From NCBI GenBank assembly GCA_034359265.1, contig CP136893.1, positions 46,077,501 through 46,141,500 of the forward strand: a stretch of DNA of 64,000 nucleotides. Reading direction: 5' to 3'. A program made the position numbers and the translations under genes. Numbering within the stretch: the first letter of the stretch is position 1; the number at the start of each line of letters is the position of its first letter. The notes under the pieces are model-generated. The model saw only the letters and a program-made list of their open reading frames with translations. It made no database searches and was not told where the DNA came from. This document shows positions 11,801 through 22,663 of this stretch, in pieces. The DNA comes from Canna indica (lineage: Eukaryota; Streptophyta; Magnoliopsida; Zingiberales; Cannaceae).

Positions 11801-12046
11801 ATCGCTTGAGATACCGGTACCGGCGAGATCGATCTCGGTAACGAAGCCAGCGGAATCGCATTTGACGCCATTGAACGTACACGCGGAGCTATCCGCGTGC
11901 CAAGATCTGAAGGTGGCGTTGTTGGTGGTCGTCAGACGTGCTCTCAACTCCAGGAGAATCCGGAGTTCTTCCTTGGGAGTTGATGCTCCTCCGGCGAGGA
12001 GGAGGCAGAGGAAGAGGAAGAGGAAGAGGAAGAAGGGAAGGTGCAT
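8869..12046 (-). CDS. RLK7-like: LRR receptor-like kinase, subfamily XI, RLK7/HAIKU2-like
   Basis: Two exons: 12046-9439 and 9182-8869, with a 256-bp GT-AG intron that splits the APE codon. The spliced protein is 973 residues. Layout: signal peptide (1-20), N-terminal cap with a Cys pair (about 56 and 63), about 20 leucine-rich repeats (about 66-570), C-terminal cap Cys pair (583, 598), one membrane segment (about 611-634) and a cytosolic kinase. Kinase landmarks: GKGGSG loop (679-684), catalytic Lys700, HRD (817-819), DFG (837-839), GTHGYIAPE (862-870). It is therefore an intact RD kinase. An Arg-rich insert at about 720-730 sits where RLK7 also carries one. The extracellular text (EIDL, FPWGSL, ELRSLKNLVSLQ, DMCRRG) follows Arabidopsis RLK7 closely. 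In Arabidopsis RLK7 perceives PIP peptides and HAIKU2 controls seed size; which role applies here is inference. The tail after the kinase domain is short. Both exons are GC-rich, unlike the flanks. Confidence 0.95.
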
Positions 12047-12104
12047 TGCAATGCGAGGGAACGAGAGCTTCGGTGTTAATTGCTATCTTTGGGATGGTAG
12101 TTGA

Positions 12105-12146
12105 TCAACTCGAGGATATCGAGTGGCTGCTGCGGGATTTTGTCAT
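12105..12146 (-). promoter_or_regulatory. 13-codon upstream ORF before the kinase gene
   Basis: On the minus strand an ATG at 12146-12144 opens 13 codons and ends in TGA at 12107-12105, 58 bp before the main ATG. If the transcript starts further upstream, this uORF could damp translation of the kinase. The transcript start is unknown. Confidence 0.35.
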
Positions 12147-13168
12147 GGAGTGAGTGATAGGATGAGATGTGATTTGTCCTTTTGGTGCAATGCAAAGTGT
12201 GTGATCTCATTGTGGCCGCCGCGTTTGACCATGACTCCTTTTCGGAAAGCACCTTTCTTTTACCCGTGCACTCGTACTTACAGATCGGAGAGCATTGATT
12301 TCCTGGTCCTGTCCATGACTCCAATCAAATGCTTGGATCCGACTTGGTACAGCAGGTGCTTCTTCATCTTAAAACTTAGCTTATTTAATAATTGTATATT
12401 GATATAAGTTGATCCGATGATGATTCTATAACCCACAAGTTTGGCATTAGTGACCGACCGTTTGTTTGTCAAAAATAAATGCTTGCTAATAAAATTTTTA
12501 TTTTATTATTTGATTACTCATAGGTAAACTTATAATATCTATTTGCATATTTTTTTTTGACCGCAAATGAAAATTGCAAGTACAATTGAGTTCTTGCCTG
12601 AAGTTAGAGTTAAAAATGTCAACGGGGTGGGGCAGTATGGGGCATCCGCTACTTGCCCCGAGAAACATATATAATACCCATACCTATTTTATTCCCCGCG
12701 GGGGGGGATCGCCACGGGTATTGACGGGTATCTATGACACTTTCAAAAATATAAATTATAATATTTTATTAAAATTCAAACTCATAATAATGAAAAAATA
12801 TTAACAACAACACAAGTTTTAGGATAAAAAAAAGTAGATAACCACATTATCAACAACATAAAGTCTTCAAGCATTTATACAACAACATAAGATCTTTTTG
12901 TAATTATACTTATATTTGTGGGTAAGGGTACCCCCGGATACAGGTACTGTTCCTGCCTGAGAATCAGAGTACTCTGATCCGGTTCGATGTCTCTCCTTAT
13001 CTGGTTCAACACCGGTGGGTGGACCTGCAAAAGACACTCTAGCACTCAAGTTAGAGGGTTTCCCAAGTGGAGGTAATGAAAATGAAAATTAATTAGGGTT
13101 ACTTGAGGCATGTTGTATCTGTATTTATTATAGGCGGAGGTGATTACGCTGCCCGAAAATCTCGTGGG
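12147..13168. other. Kinase upstream region and low-complexity DNA
   Basis: The first 400 bp upstream of the kinase should hold its promoter; no TATA box stands out. From about 12600 the sequence carries GGGTATT- and CCCCGCGGGG-like patches around AT-rich DNA (12650-12730, 12920-12980), which look like remnants of another small DNA transposon. No gene was recognised. Confidence 0.35.
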
Positions 13169-13568
13169 TAGGGCTGTTCACGGGTCGGGTCAGGTTTAGA
13201 GGAAAAGTCGACCCAACCCAACCAAGTGTAATCACCCAACCAAGTTCGGGTCGGGTTGGGTAGTCGGGTTTACCTATTTAGGTAAAAATAATTTTTAAAA
13301 AATATTGTAAAAATAATTTAAAATAAATATTTTTACTATAAATATTTTTACTATAAATATTTTAAAAAATAATTAGAAAATATAAATAATTGGGTCATTG
13401 GGTCGAGTCTCGGGTCATCGAGTTTCAAAATTTGAAACCCGATACCTTACTCGATTATGGTCGGGTTTGGTTGGGTTGTACCCAACCCGACCCGACCCGA
13501 CCCAAATAGTTCGGGTCGGGTCAGGTTCTCGGGTTTATTGGGTCGGGTCGACCCAATGAATAGCCCTA
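13169..13568. mobile_element. 400-bp hAT-type MITE with 8-bp target duplication
   Basis: The ends are TAGGGCTGTTCA and TGAATAGCCCTA, inverted with one mismatch. Subterminal regions are packed with GGGTCGGGT / ACCCGACCC motifs around an AT-rich centre. The flanks are CTCGTGGG (13161-13168) and CTCGCGGG (13569-13576), an 8-bp duplication with one mismatch. The ends and duplication length fit the hAT superfamily. Non-coding. Confidence 0.92.
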
Positions 13569-13576
13569 CTCGCGGG

Positions 13577-14674
13577 TTATTGCCCAAGATGGCAAGCTTA
13601 TAATGGTGTATCTCTTCTAATAAGGAAGGATGTAGATATCCTTATAAAACTGGATGGGATCCCCGGATAGAGCCGCTTGGTTTGGCTCGGATCTGATTCA
13701 GGGGCGTAGCTAGGTGAAGCCCCCTGGGTGGAGCAGCTTAGTTGAGCCCGGGACGAGTGGTGGGCGATTGTTGGGTCTAATTCGACCGGGCTTAATAATC
13801 CTAGTTCAGTCCACAGCTCCCGAGCTTGGTCGGAGTCTATAAGATTGTGTGTCAGGCTCTAAGTGAGGTCAGCCTTCATGACCTCGGTTGACCACAGTAT
13901 GAGTATGCAGCTTTTTTATGTATTGCTTCGATATTCAGACTAGATTTGACACTTGTGTTGAGCTCTTCTGGATGTTTATCACCTGTGCGGTAGATATATT
14001 TCGACAAAATAGTAATCATGAGTAAAGATTTGGTAATCATTTTCCAAAGCATTGAATGTCAGTTGTAGTTTGACGGAAAATAGTCCTCATGGATCCATCA
14101 GTTACGGTGACAGTTCTTTTTCCGGAACTATAAATAGCCCCCTGCTTGTTGTGTGTTTTGGGAATCATGGACTCGGAAGTGAAGATTACCGTCCCGCTCG
14201 GGGTTGCGCTTATTTGCTTGGTGAAGGGTTTGTCATTTGCCGTGGGTTTGTACCATTGGGCTTAAGGATGGAGGCGAGATAAGGAGTTCAAAGTGTGGGT
14301 CTGTACCATCGAGCATATGGCGAACTCGTTTCCATGGTTTCAGGCATTTGAGGAGGTGTCATGTTGGCTAGAACCTTGTCAACGGTTCTCAATTTGCTGT
14401 GCCGATGCTTTGAATTCCTTTTTAGCCTCGCCTTCCAACTCCTGTGTTGCAGGAATCCTGGTAACGGAGCTAGCAACCGGAGTGTTTACCAGGTTCCTTA
14501 AGGGGAATGTCTCTGATGCGGTGTGCCTCCCGAGAGTTATACCTTTGCGTTTTTATTTTGCTTTGTAAGTTATCCTCTAGGGATTTGTATGTGTAAGATA
14601 TCCCTTTTGGGGGCTAAATAAAAAGGATGTCTTCTATATTCATCCTTGTTGTGTTTCTTTGCTAGATTTGATCG
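13577..14674 (+). other. LTR-like non-coding fragment
   Basis: There are no coding frames of note. It contains a strong plus-strand TATA box at 14129-14136. Around 13680-13800 a GAGCCGCTTGGTTTGGC... ACGAGTG... CTTAATAATCCTAG pattern recurs at about 42070-42165. This suggests a decayed LTR upstream of Gypsy-A; its termini could not be found. Confidence 0.4.
14129..14136 (+). promoter_or_regulatory. TATA box TATAAATA
   Basis: TATAAATA between CCGGAAC and GCCCCC, in an LTR-like fragment. Confidence 0.5.
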
Positions 14675-14848
14675 TGTAATAGCCCGGTTTAGTATCACAT
14701 CGAGAGTATGTTGGATGTGATGTTGGCTATAAGGCTTGATAGGTGTGCTACCATCAACTTCAGCTTAAGCATTTTAATTAGACCAATATATAGGTTGGTC
14801 TATGAAGTTAATTGATGGGTCAGCTATCTCATCAAATGGTTTGTGACA
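14675..14848 (+). repeat. 5 prime LTR of Gypsy-A
   Basis: It starts TGTAATAGCCCGG and ends TTTGTGACA three bases before the primer site. At about 174 bp it is short for this lineage; an internal deletion is possible. Confidence 0.6.
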
Positions 14849-14851
14849 ATG

Positions 14852-14863
14852 TGGTATCAAAGC
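14852..14863 (+). other. Primer-binding site of Gypsy-A
   Basis: TGGTATCAAAGC differs by one base from TGGTATCAGAGC, the complement of the initiator tRNA-Met 3 prime end. Confidence 0.75.
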
Positions 14864-15061
14864 ATGTGGTTCGGTCTGACTATGATCTAGAGTTGTCACC
14901 GTATAGGGCATTGCTACCGTGTTAGTATACAGTAGGATTATGTTATGAGATCAATGGGCTAAGTTTGCACCTCAGCGCGACTCGTGGTTAAGTTTGCAAA
15001 ATGTTAGGGTGAATTCAATTGCTTGATTATGATATGTTCTCTTTCTGGTGATTCCAGATTT

Positions 15062-15300
15062 ATGGAGGACTTTGATGCCGCAAGGAGCGATAGTGACAGC
15101 AACTCTACTAAGCGCCGAGGCCGAGGCCGGGGCCGGGGTCGTGGGAGACCACCGCGGGCCCGAGAGAATGTGGGACAGGATCCCATGGTTGTTCAGTTGT
15201 AGGCCCGAGTGGCTGAGCTGACTGAGGCACTCCGCAGGGAGGAGGAGCTGCGACAATCCCAGGGTAGCACAGCTTGAGTCCGTGAATGGCCCTGTGCTAG
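15062..15300 (+). pseudogene. Gag N-terminal remnant of Gypsy-A
   Basis: ATG at 15062 opens EDFDAARSDSDSNSTKRRGR, then GRGRGRGRPPRAREN. Stops follow at about 15200 and 15276. The text after the second stop no longer resembles gag, so the capsid region appears mostly deleted before the zinc knuckle near 15680. Confidence 0.6.
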
Positions 15301-15679
15301 AGAGTGCACCATTTTTGGGGCTACCTTTGTATGGGAGCCTGGGTTAGAGATCCTTGCAGTGTTTGCTTAGTATCTTGAATGATGCATTGGATCTCGTCAT
15401 ATAGTTTAAAATATTTATGGTGCGGTTTGGATAGGGCGGCCCTAGGGATCCTAGGGGGGCGGTTGATAGAGTTCTGCATAAGGGATCTGTAGGGGTTGGC
15501 TAATGATAAATTTTCCCTATAGCTGAAATTTTGGATTGATTGGAGGATCTTTCCCTTAGATTTCAGGAAATATAAATTATGAGTGTAAAGCGACCTTATG
15601 CTTAAGGGTCATGATTATGTGCGACCAGAGTTGAGTAGGACCCAGAGCGATTTCGTTCTGAGGCATAGTTGGGTGCAGA

Positions 15680-18600
15680 CAAGTTGGGCACAATAAAAAG
15701 GATTGTCCTAGCAAGGGCAATCAACAGCCTAATCAGACCAGAGGAAAGGCACAGATGTCAGTGGGTTCCGTAGCTCAGAGGAGTCAGACTCACGGAGGAG
15801 GCCAGCGAGCTGGTGGTTCAGAGAGGCCCGTTGCACAGGTGTTTGCTATGAACCAAGAGGGCACTGAGGCGTTCAGGGCAGTAGTGTCAGGTAACTTTAT
15901 TATTGGTTCTGCAGTTGCATATGTCTTGTTTGATTCGGGTGCTACGCACTCTTTTGTGTTTGCTTTATTTGCTGCTAAGCTGGCAGGGGAACCTTCTATG
16001 TTTGATTTGCCTCTTGTGGTGTCTACGCCTACGAGCGTTTCTGTGATGGCAGAGACAGTCTTTCGGGGCTGCGAGGTTATCATTTGTGGGCATGTGTTGA
16101 TAGCCTAATTGGCACTCCTGCCGATGCTGGAGCTTGATGTAATTTTGGGCATGGACTGGTTGGCAGACTATTTCGCCTTAGTGGATTGCAGGGCTAAGAC
16201 TGTGATCTTCAATAAGCCCGGATTGCTCCTGTTTACCTTCAAGGGTGAGGTAAGGGGAAATTCGTTAATGACAATTTTAGCTCTTAGGGCCCCGAAGCTA
16301 CTTCTGGGTGGTTGCCAGTCTTTCTTGGCCTTTGTGTATGTGGCAGAGGGAGATGGAGGTGTGGCTTGGACATCAGGGGGGACGCCTTTGGTATGCGGGT
16401 TCTCTGATGTGTTTTCGAAGGAGTTGTCAGGGTTCCTTCTAGATAGAGAGATTGAGTTCTGCATTGACTTGCAGCCAGGGGTGAAGCCCATCTCCATTCC
16501 ACCGTACCGGATGACACCAACTAAGTTGAGGGAGTTGAAATCCCAGTTGCAGGAGCTGCTTGAGTTGGGCTTCATTCGCCCAAGTGTTTCACCTTGGGGT
16601 GCTCCAGTGCTCTTTGTTAAAAAGAAGGATGGGTCCATGCGGATGTGCATTGATTACCGGCAGCTTAACAAGGTAATGGTGAAGAATTGGTACCCACTGC
16701 CCAGGATTGATGATTTATTTGATCAGCTTCGGGGGGCTCAGTGGTTTTCCAAGATTGACCCACGGTCAGGGTATTATTAGTTGAGGATCCGGGACAATGA
16801 CGTCCCTAAGACTGCTTTTAGATCAAGGTATGGGCACTTTGAGTTCCTGGTGATGTCCTTCGGACTGACTAATGCACCTGCAACATTTATGGACCTGATG
16901 AATCGAGTATTCAGGGAATACTTGGATAAATTCGTAATTATGTTCATTGATGATATATTGATTTATTCCTAAAGCAGGGAGGAGCATGCTGAGCACTTGA
17001 AGGTACTTCTAGAAACTCTCAGGGAGCACAGATTGTATGCTAAAATCTCTAAGGGCAAGTTCTGGCTAGAGAGTGTGGGGTTCCTTGGCCATGTGGTGTT
17101 TAGGGAAGGAATAAAACTGGACCCTACAAAGATAGAAGCAGTTCAGAATTGGAAGAAGCCGACTAATATCTTTGAGATTCGCAGTTTTCTGGGTTTGGCA
17201 GGTTATTACAAAAAATTTATGGAGAATTTCTCCAGGATTGCAGCGCCGTTGAGCCGTTTGACTCAGAAGAATGTCAAGTTCGAATGGGACAGTAAGTGCG
17301 AGGAGAGCTTTTTGAAGCTCAAGGACTGCTTGATGTCGGCACCAGTTCTAGCAGTACCCTCGGGCTCATGAGGATTTGTTATTTACTGTGATGCCTCTCG
17401 GGTCGGCTTGGGTTGTGTGTTGATGCAGAATGGCAGAGTGATAGCTTATGCCTCTAGGCATTTGAAGGTTCACAGGAAGAATTACTCGACTCATGACCTT
17501 GAGCTAGCAGCAGTGCTGTTCGCATTGAAGCTATGGCGTCACTAGCTTTATGGTGAGGCTTGTGAGATATACACTGATCATAAGAGGCTCCAGTATTTGC
17601 TCACCCAGAAGGAGTTGAACCTAAGGCAGAGAAGATGGCTTGAGCTTTTGAAGGACTATGACTGCACGATCATGTACCATCCGGGGAAGGCTAATGTGGT
17701 GGCTGATGCTTTGAGTAGGAAGTCTATGGGCAGTATGGCGCATTTGGCAGTTAGGAGGAGGTCGTTGGCTCAGGATTTGGCCATGTGTTTGGATGGCGGG
17801 GCAGTCTTGGCAGTGTCAGCTTCTGGTGCGCTGGTGGCTCACCTGAGGGTGCAGTCCACGTTGGTTGATATGTTGCGAGCAGCACAGGAGGAGGATGCTT
17901 TCTGTGCTCTCATTAAGGATCTGACCAGGAGAGGCAATGTCGAGAATGGGTTTGGTGTTGACTCGGAGGGCATTCTGAAGTTTAAGAACTAGATAGTGGT
18001 GCCAGATATGGCCAAGGTTCGCAGGCAGGTGTTAGAGATGGCTCATCGGTCCACATACACTATGCATCCGGGAGCCATAAAGATGTATAGTGATCTAAGC
18101 AGAATTATTGGTAGAAAGGCAAGAAAATAGAGGTGGATTCGTATCTAAGTGTCTGGTGTGTCAACAGGTTAAGGCTGAGCCATTGAAGCTGGCAGGGTTG
18201 CTCCAGAACCTAGAAGTACCAGAGTGGAAGTGGGAGAAGATAATCATGGATTTTGTGACAGGGTTGCCAAAGTCTGGAAAGGGCAACGATTCTATATGGG
18301 GAAAACTAATGAAAATGTCCCAAACTATTGAGTTTTTAACAAATATGACCCGTACTTTTATTTGTAACTAATTTATACTCGAACTTTTATTTTGATATCA
18401 ATTGTATACTCCCGTCAACTGGGTGTTAAAGTAGCCGTTATTTGCTGACGTGGACTGCACAGTCAGCATAAATAAATCATTTTTTTAAGGTATGGCTGAC
18501 GTGGCATTGAAGAGTTTTTTAATATATTTTTTTAACTGATCTTGCAGACGTGGATCATTTGATGACGAAATAACTTTGAATAAAAAAATAATTTTTTTAT

Positions 18601-20019
18601 GCTGACTATGCAGTCCACGTTAGCATATAACAACTACTTTAACACTCAACTGACGTGAGTATACAATTGATATCAAAATAAAAGTTTTGAGTATAAATTA
18701 GTTACAAATAAAAGTATGGGTCAGATTTGTTAAAAACTCAATAGTTCGGGATATTTCATTAATTTTTCATTTTTAAAATTGGTCAAGCTGACGTGGTCAT
18801 GCTGACAGGGCAACTTTGAATAAAAAAATGATTTATTTATACTGACTGTGCAGTCCACGTTAGCAAATAACGACTACTTTAACACCCAGCTGACGGAAGT
18901 ATACAATTGATATCAAAATAAAATTCGAGTATAAACTAGTTACAAATAAAAGTATGAGTCAGATTTGTTAAAAACTCAATAGTTCGGAACATTTTCATTA
19001 ATTTTCCCTTCTATTTGGGTAGTGGTGGATCGCGTAACCAAGACGTCGCATTTTATACCAGTTAGGATGACCTTTTCAGCCGAATAGTATACAAGGTTAT
19101 TTTTGGATCGGATCATTGCTTATCATGGTGTTCCGATTATGATCATCTTAGATCGGGGTACCAGTTCACAGCTCGATTCTGGCAGTCTTTTCAGGAGACG
19201 TTAGGCACTCAGGTTCGGTTCAGTACCGCATTTCACCCTTAGACAGATGGTCCGTCAGAGCGGACTATTCAGACGCTGGAGGATATGCTGACAGCATGTG
19301 TCCTAGACTTGGAAAGCAGTTGGGAGAGACACTTACCTCTGATTGAGTTTGCCTACAATAACAGCTAACACGGCAGCATCGGGATGGCCCCATTTGAGGC
19401 ATTGTTTGGGCGGAGATGCAGGTCGCCTGTAGGCTGGTTTGAGGCAGCGGATTCCCTTATGATGGGAGGTGACCTAGTGGAGGAGGCAGTAGAAAATATG
19501 AAGCTAATCAGAGAGAGGTTGTTGGAAGCTTAGAGTCGCCAAAAGATGTATGCTGATGGAAAGGCCAGGGAGGTAGAGTTTACTGAGGGGGACATGGTGT
19601 TCCTCAAGGTGTCCCCTATGAAAGGGGTGGTGAGATTTGGTAAGAAAGGAAAGCTAAGCCCTAGGTTCATTGGGTCGTTTCCTATTCTTGGGCGTAGGGG
19701 AGCGGTGGCCTATGAGTTGGCCTTACCTCCTAGTATGGACCGAGTGCATCCTGTGTTATATGTATCCATGCTGAAGAAGTACGTCGGGGATGAATCCCAT
19801 GTGATTGAGCCTACCGCAGTGGAAGTGAATTCAGCTGTCTCTTATGAGGAGCGGCCAGTTGAGGTGCTAGACTGTCAGATCAGAAAATTGAGGTCCAAGG
19901 AGATCCCCTTGGTTAAGGTCAGGTGGGAGCACCATTCCGGGTAGGAGACCACCTGGGAGATGGAGCAGGATATGAGGGAGTGTTATCCTTTATTATTTGA
20001 TGATTTGGTGAGTCCTTAA
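15680..20019 (+). pseudogene. Gypsy-A gag tail and pol (PR-RT-RH-INT), inactivated
   Basis: A partial zinc knuckle (CRQVGHNKKDC, about 15673-15705) leads into protease with LFDSGATHSF (about 15930). Then come reverse transcriptase ([20 protein letters not shown] near 16615-16672; FIDDILIYS at 16943-16969), RNase H (about 17375-17720) and integrase. A terminal RPVEVLDCQIRKL to VRWEHHSG segment ends at TAA 20017-20019, typical of the chromodomain-like tail of Tekay-type elements. From 15755 to 17992 one frame is kept, broken only by stops at 16106, 16778, 16970, 17369, 17543 and 17990. After that frameshifts appear, and a 710-bp MITE splits integrase at 18299. Confidence 0.9.
18299..19008. mobile_element. 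710-bp Mutator-type MITE with a doubled right arm
   Basis: Ends read GGGAAAACTAATGAAAATGT on the left and, inverted, GGGAAAATTAATGAAAATGT on the right. Flanks are TTCTATATG (18290-18298) and TTCTATTTG (19009-19017), a 9-bp duplication with one mismatch. Removing the element and one flank restores the integrase reading SIWVVVDRVTK. The right arm occurs twice, at about 18585-18776 and 18817-19008. Confidence 0.93.
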
Positions 20020-20080
20020 TTTCTTTTTTTTTTCTAAAATTCAAGGATGAATTTTCTTTAAGGGCTAGTGAGGGAGTCTA

Positions 20081-20175
20081 TGTGATAAAGAGCTACCTAG
20101 GTGATGGGGTGGAGCCACTACCAGGCTAGGCCTCACATGCCTCCAACTTGGGTGTGATTTTGGGCTATGTGTTAG
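20081..20175 (+). repeat. Truncated 3 prime LTR of Gypsy-A
   Basis: It begins TGTGATAA after a purine-rich tract (TTTAAGGGCTAGTGAGGGA) and shares the TCACAT...GTGAT...GGCTAT block with the 5 prime LTR. Similarity ends near 20175, where another element begins. Confidence 0.5.
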
Positions 20176-20869
20176 ACTCGAGTTGGATCTTGACGAGAAC
20201 GTCAAGACATAAGTTGGATCTTGACCCCAACTCAGGGTCACGTGACTGGCCAGGGTATACGTGTCTATACCCCGCAGCCTAAACTATGCTCATGACAACT
20301 CAATAATAAAACATAGCGGAAAGAAATAAACAAGTTTTATTTCAAATGAAAAACCAAACCAGAATCCATTATAAGTAAGTTTAGCAAAAATATAAAGTGC
20401 GGAAATAACGAATCCAGTTCAATTGATCAATTACAATGAAATCTGAAATAACGATATAAATGTCCCCAAGGGACTACAACTCCAAAATGCTAAAACACAG
20501 TGCATGACAAACTACTACAGACTTGACTACGAGCCCTAACCAGGACTGCTATGAGATCAATGTAGCTCCTCTGCCCTCCAGCTGCGCCAACTGCTCCAGC
20601 CCATCTCACCGATCAGGCTCTGCAAAACAAAACAAAATGACAACGGGTGAGTTCAAAAGAACTCAGTGAGCGGTTCTACCAACCCCCACATAAAAAAACA
20701 ATCATAAAAAGGATGCATAAAGCAAAACTTCTGACTCAAGCAAGAAAAATGTCACAAGGAAATGACCAGCTAACAGGCCATCTAGCCACCACTTGCCCGA
20801 AGGTAGCCAACACCCAAACGATGAAGATCGACAGGCCTAAGCCTACCATGCCCTAAGGCAACAACACAA

Positions 20870-21165
20870 ACTAGGATAATCGGGAAGGCCCTCCGAACTT
20901 ATCCTAGTATAAAGAAACTCGGGAGCAATCGGGAAGGCCCTCCAAACTTGCTCCACGAGACGCGAAGGAACAATCGTGAATCACCCATCCGAACTTGCCC
21001 CTTTAAGATATCACAGGGGTAATCAGGTAGGCCCTCCGAACTTACCCCTTTAGGATATGACAGGAATAATTGGGTAGGCCCTCCAAACTTATTCATTAAA
21101 ACCACCTCATGGATAATTGGGTAGGCCCTCCAAACTTATCCCATGAGGCCAAATCCAAACAATTG
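20870..21165 (-). repeat. 50-60-bp minisatellite inside the LTR
   Basis: About six units each carry AATCGGGTAGGCCCTCC(G/A)AACTT followed by a C-rich variable half. Confidence 0.8.
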
Positions 21166-22656
21166 GGATTTGCTCAGCCGAACTTGTTCCACAGATTGGG
21201 AATTAGCCATCCAATCTCCCGGGCCTAGCCCATAATTCGGCTCCTCAACGAGCCTCTCCGCCATTCATAAAGATATGACGCAACATGACCTATGTCAAGT
21301 CTCTCCTACGATGTCTTAGGGTATCCTTATTGGAAAGCGTCTCAACACTCCAATACCCGACCCCAACTCCTAGACCCATAATGTCATGAACTCGTGTGGT
21401 TTTATTTCATGCATAAACTTTATTTGTTGGTTCATAACAGATTATGCTGACCATTTTCCCAATTTTAATTATGCAATTAAAATTTAAATCACCAAGATTA
21501 AGGTTTTATTTTAGAGTTTTGTTTTAGCTTACTATTATGCTCGATACTGATGTATCTAACCTGAATCTGATTTCCAGAGTGTATCATATATTTCGAAACT
21601 ATATTTTTTGGTCGAAACGATAGGTTACACGACTATATTCAGAAAAATACATACATCATAACAAGTATTTTAAAAACAGCACAGATTCAACATCTCAGCA
21701 TGAAATTCCAGCAACATTAAGTTTTTCAACATAGCATGAAAATAAATCCGAAATTAACATAAATTAGATCCTTAATTATCATTAAAATAGAATACTAATC
21801 TTGAGATATATTTCTCAAATTTTCATGCTTATTGAACAAGACTAACAAGTACGAACAACACCATAAACAAGATTAAGCATCATGAACAAGAACCCTTCTT
21901 CAAGAACCTTCATGGCATCAACATCAAGATCTAAATTTTATAAAATGATTTTTATCCCAAAAATCACAGATTAATTACAAGGCATGCTTGAACATGTAGG
22001 AACTCAATTTAATAAGCAATATAAGGCATGGATCTCAAGAACATCAAAAACTATCACTTAGGCATTTCACCGAACACCTTGAGGGCACCCTCGTCTCCAC
22101 CTTGGCCGAGCACCCCTAGGGTCCTCCTAGGGCTGCCGAACCCCATAGGGGAGTGTTTAGGGCATCCTCAAACACGAAAATCAAAAAGAACGGTGAAAAC
22201 TCAAGAGATCGACGAAAAACAAATCAAAACATCATAGCCTTCAAGAACATCTTCAATAATTCGAAGAAACCCGAAAAGAAGGACGATAAAACCTCTCGTC
22301 CGAATAGGAAGGATGATGAGAGGAGAAATCCTGGACAACGGCCCTCGAATTCGGCTTCAAGAATCGGCGGCTCGACTCAAGAAGGGGAAAAAAAAAGGGG
22401 GCGGCGGCTCACTCCAAGCCGCCGGCTTGAAGAGAAGGAAAGAGGAAGATAGAGGCTCGGCTTCAAGTCGGCTCCTCTCGGCTCGGCTCCAAAGGGAAGG
22501 AAGAAGAGGAAGAAGAGGGGAAAGGGCTCAGCGGTTCAGCTCTTGAGGGCGGCAACTCCTTAGATGAGGAAGAGGGGTGGTTGGCTAGCTTGGCGGCTCC
22601 TCTTTCCAATTAGCTTGTGCGGCTCCAATAGGGAGCCGCAAGCCAAGGGGAGGGGG

Positions 22657-22663
22657 TTTTATA
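22657..22663 (-). promoter_or_regulatory. TATA box of the minus-strand LTR
   Basis: The minus strand reads GGGAGTATAAAACCCCC; transcription would start near 22630. Confidence 0.6.

Larger units (their letters stand above)
14675..20175 (+). mobile_element. Gypsy-A: Ty3/Gypsy retrotransposon, Tekay-like, defective
   Basis: Order: short 5 prime LTR, tRNA-Met primer site, gag remnant, protease, reverse transcriptase, RNase H, integrase and a chromodomain-like C-terminus, then the first part of a 3 prime LTR. The two LTR pieces share a TCACAT...GGGTGTGAT/GGATGTGAT...GGCTAT block. Most of gag is deleted, pol has many stops, and a MITE sits in integrase. The element is cut off on the right by another LTR. 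Confidence 0.85.

Noticed and set aside
9832..12153. Many further plus-strand frames across the LRR region
   Set aside because: All are antisense shadows of a leucine-rich-repeat gene with biased codons.
20870..21165. Possible CRISPR-like array of evenly spaced repeats
   Set aside because: Units are contiguous and diverged with no unique spacers. The setting is a plant LTR, so this is a minisatellite.
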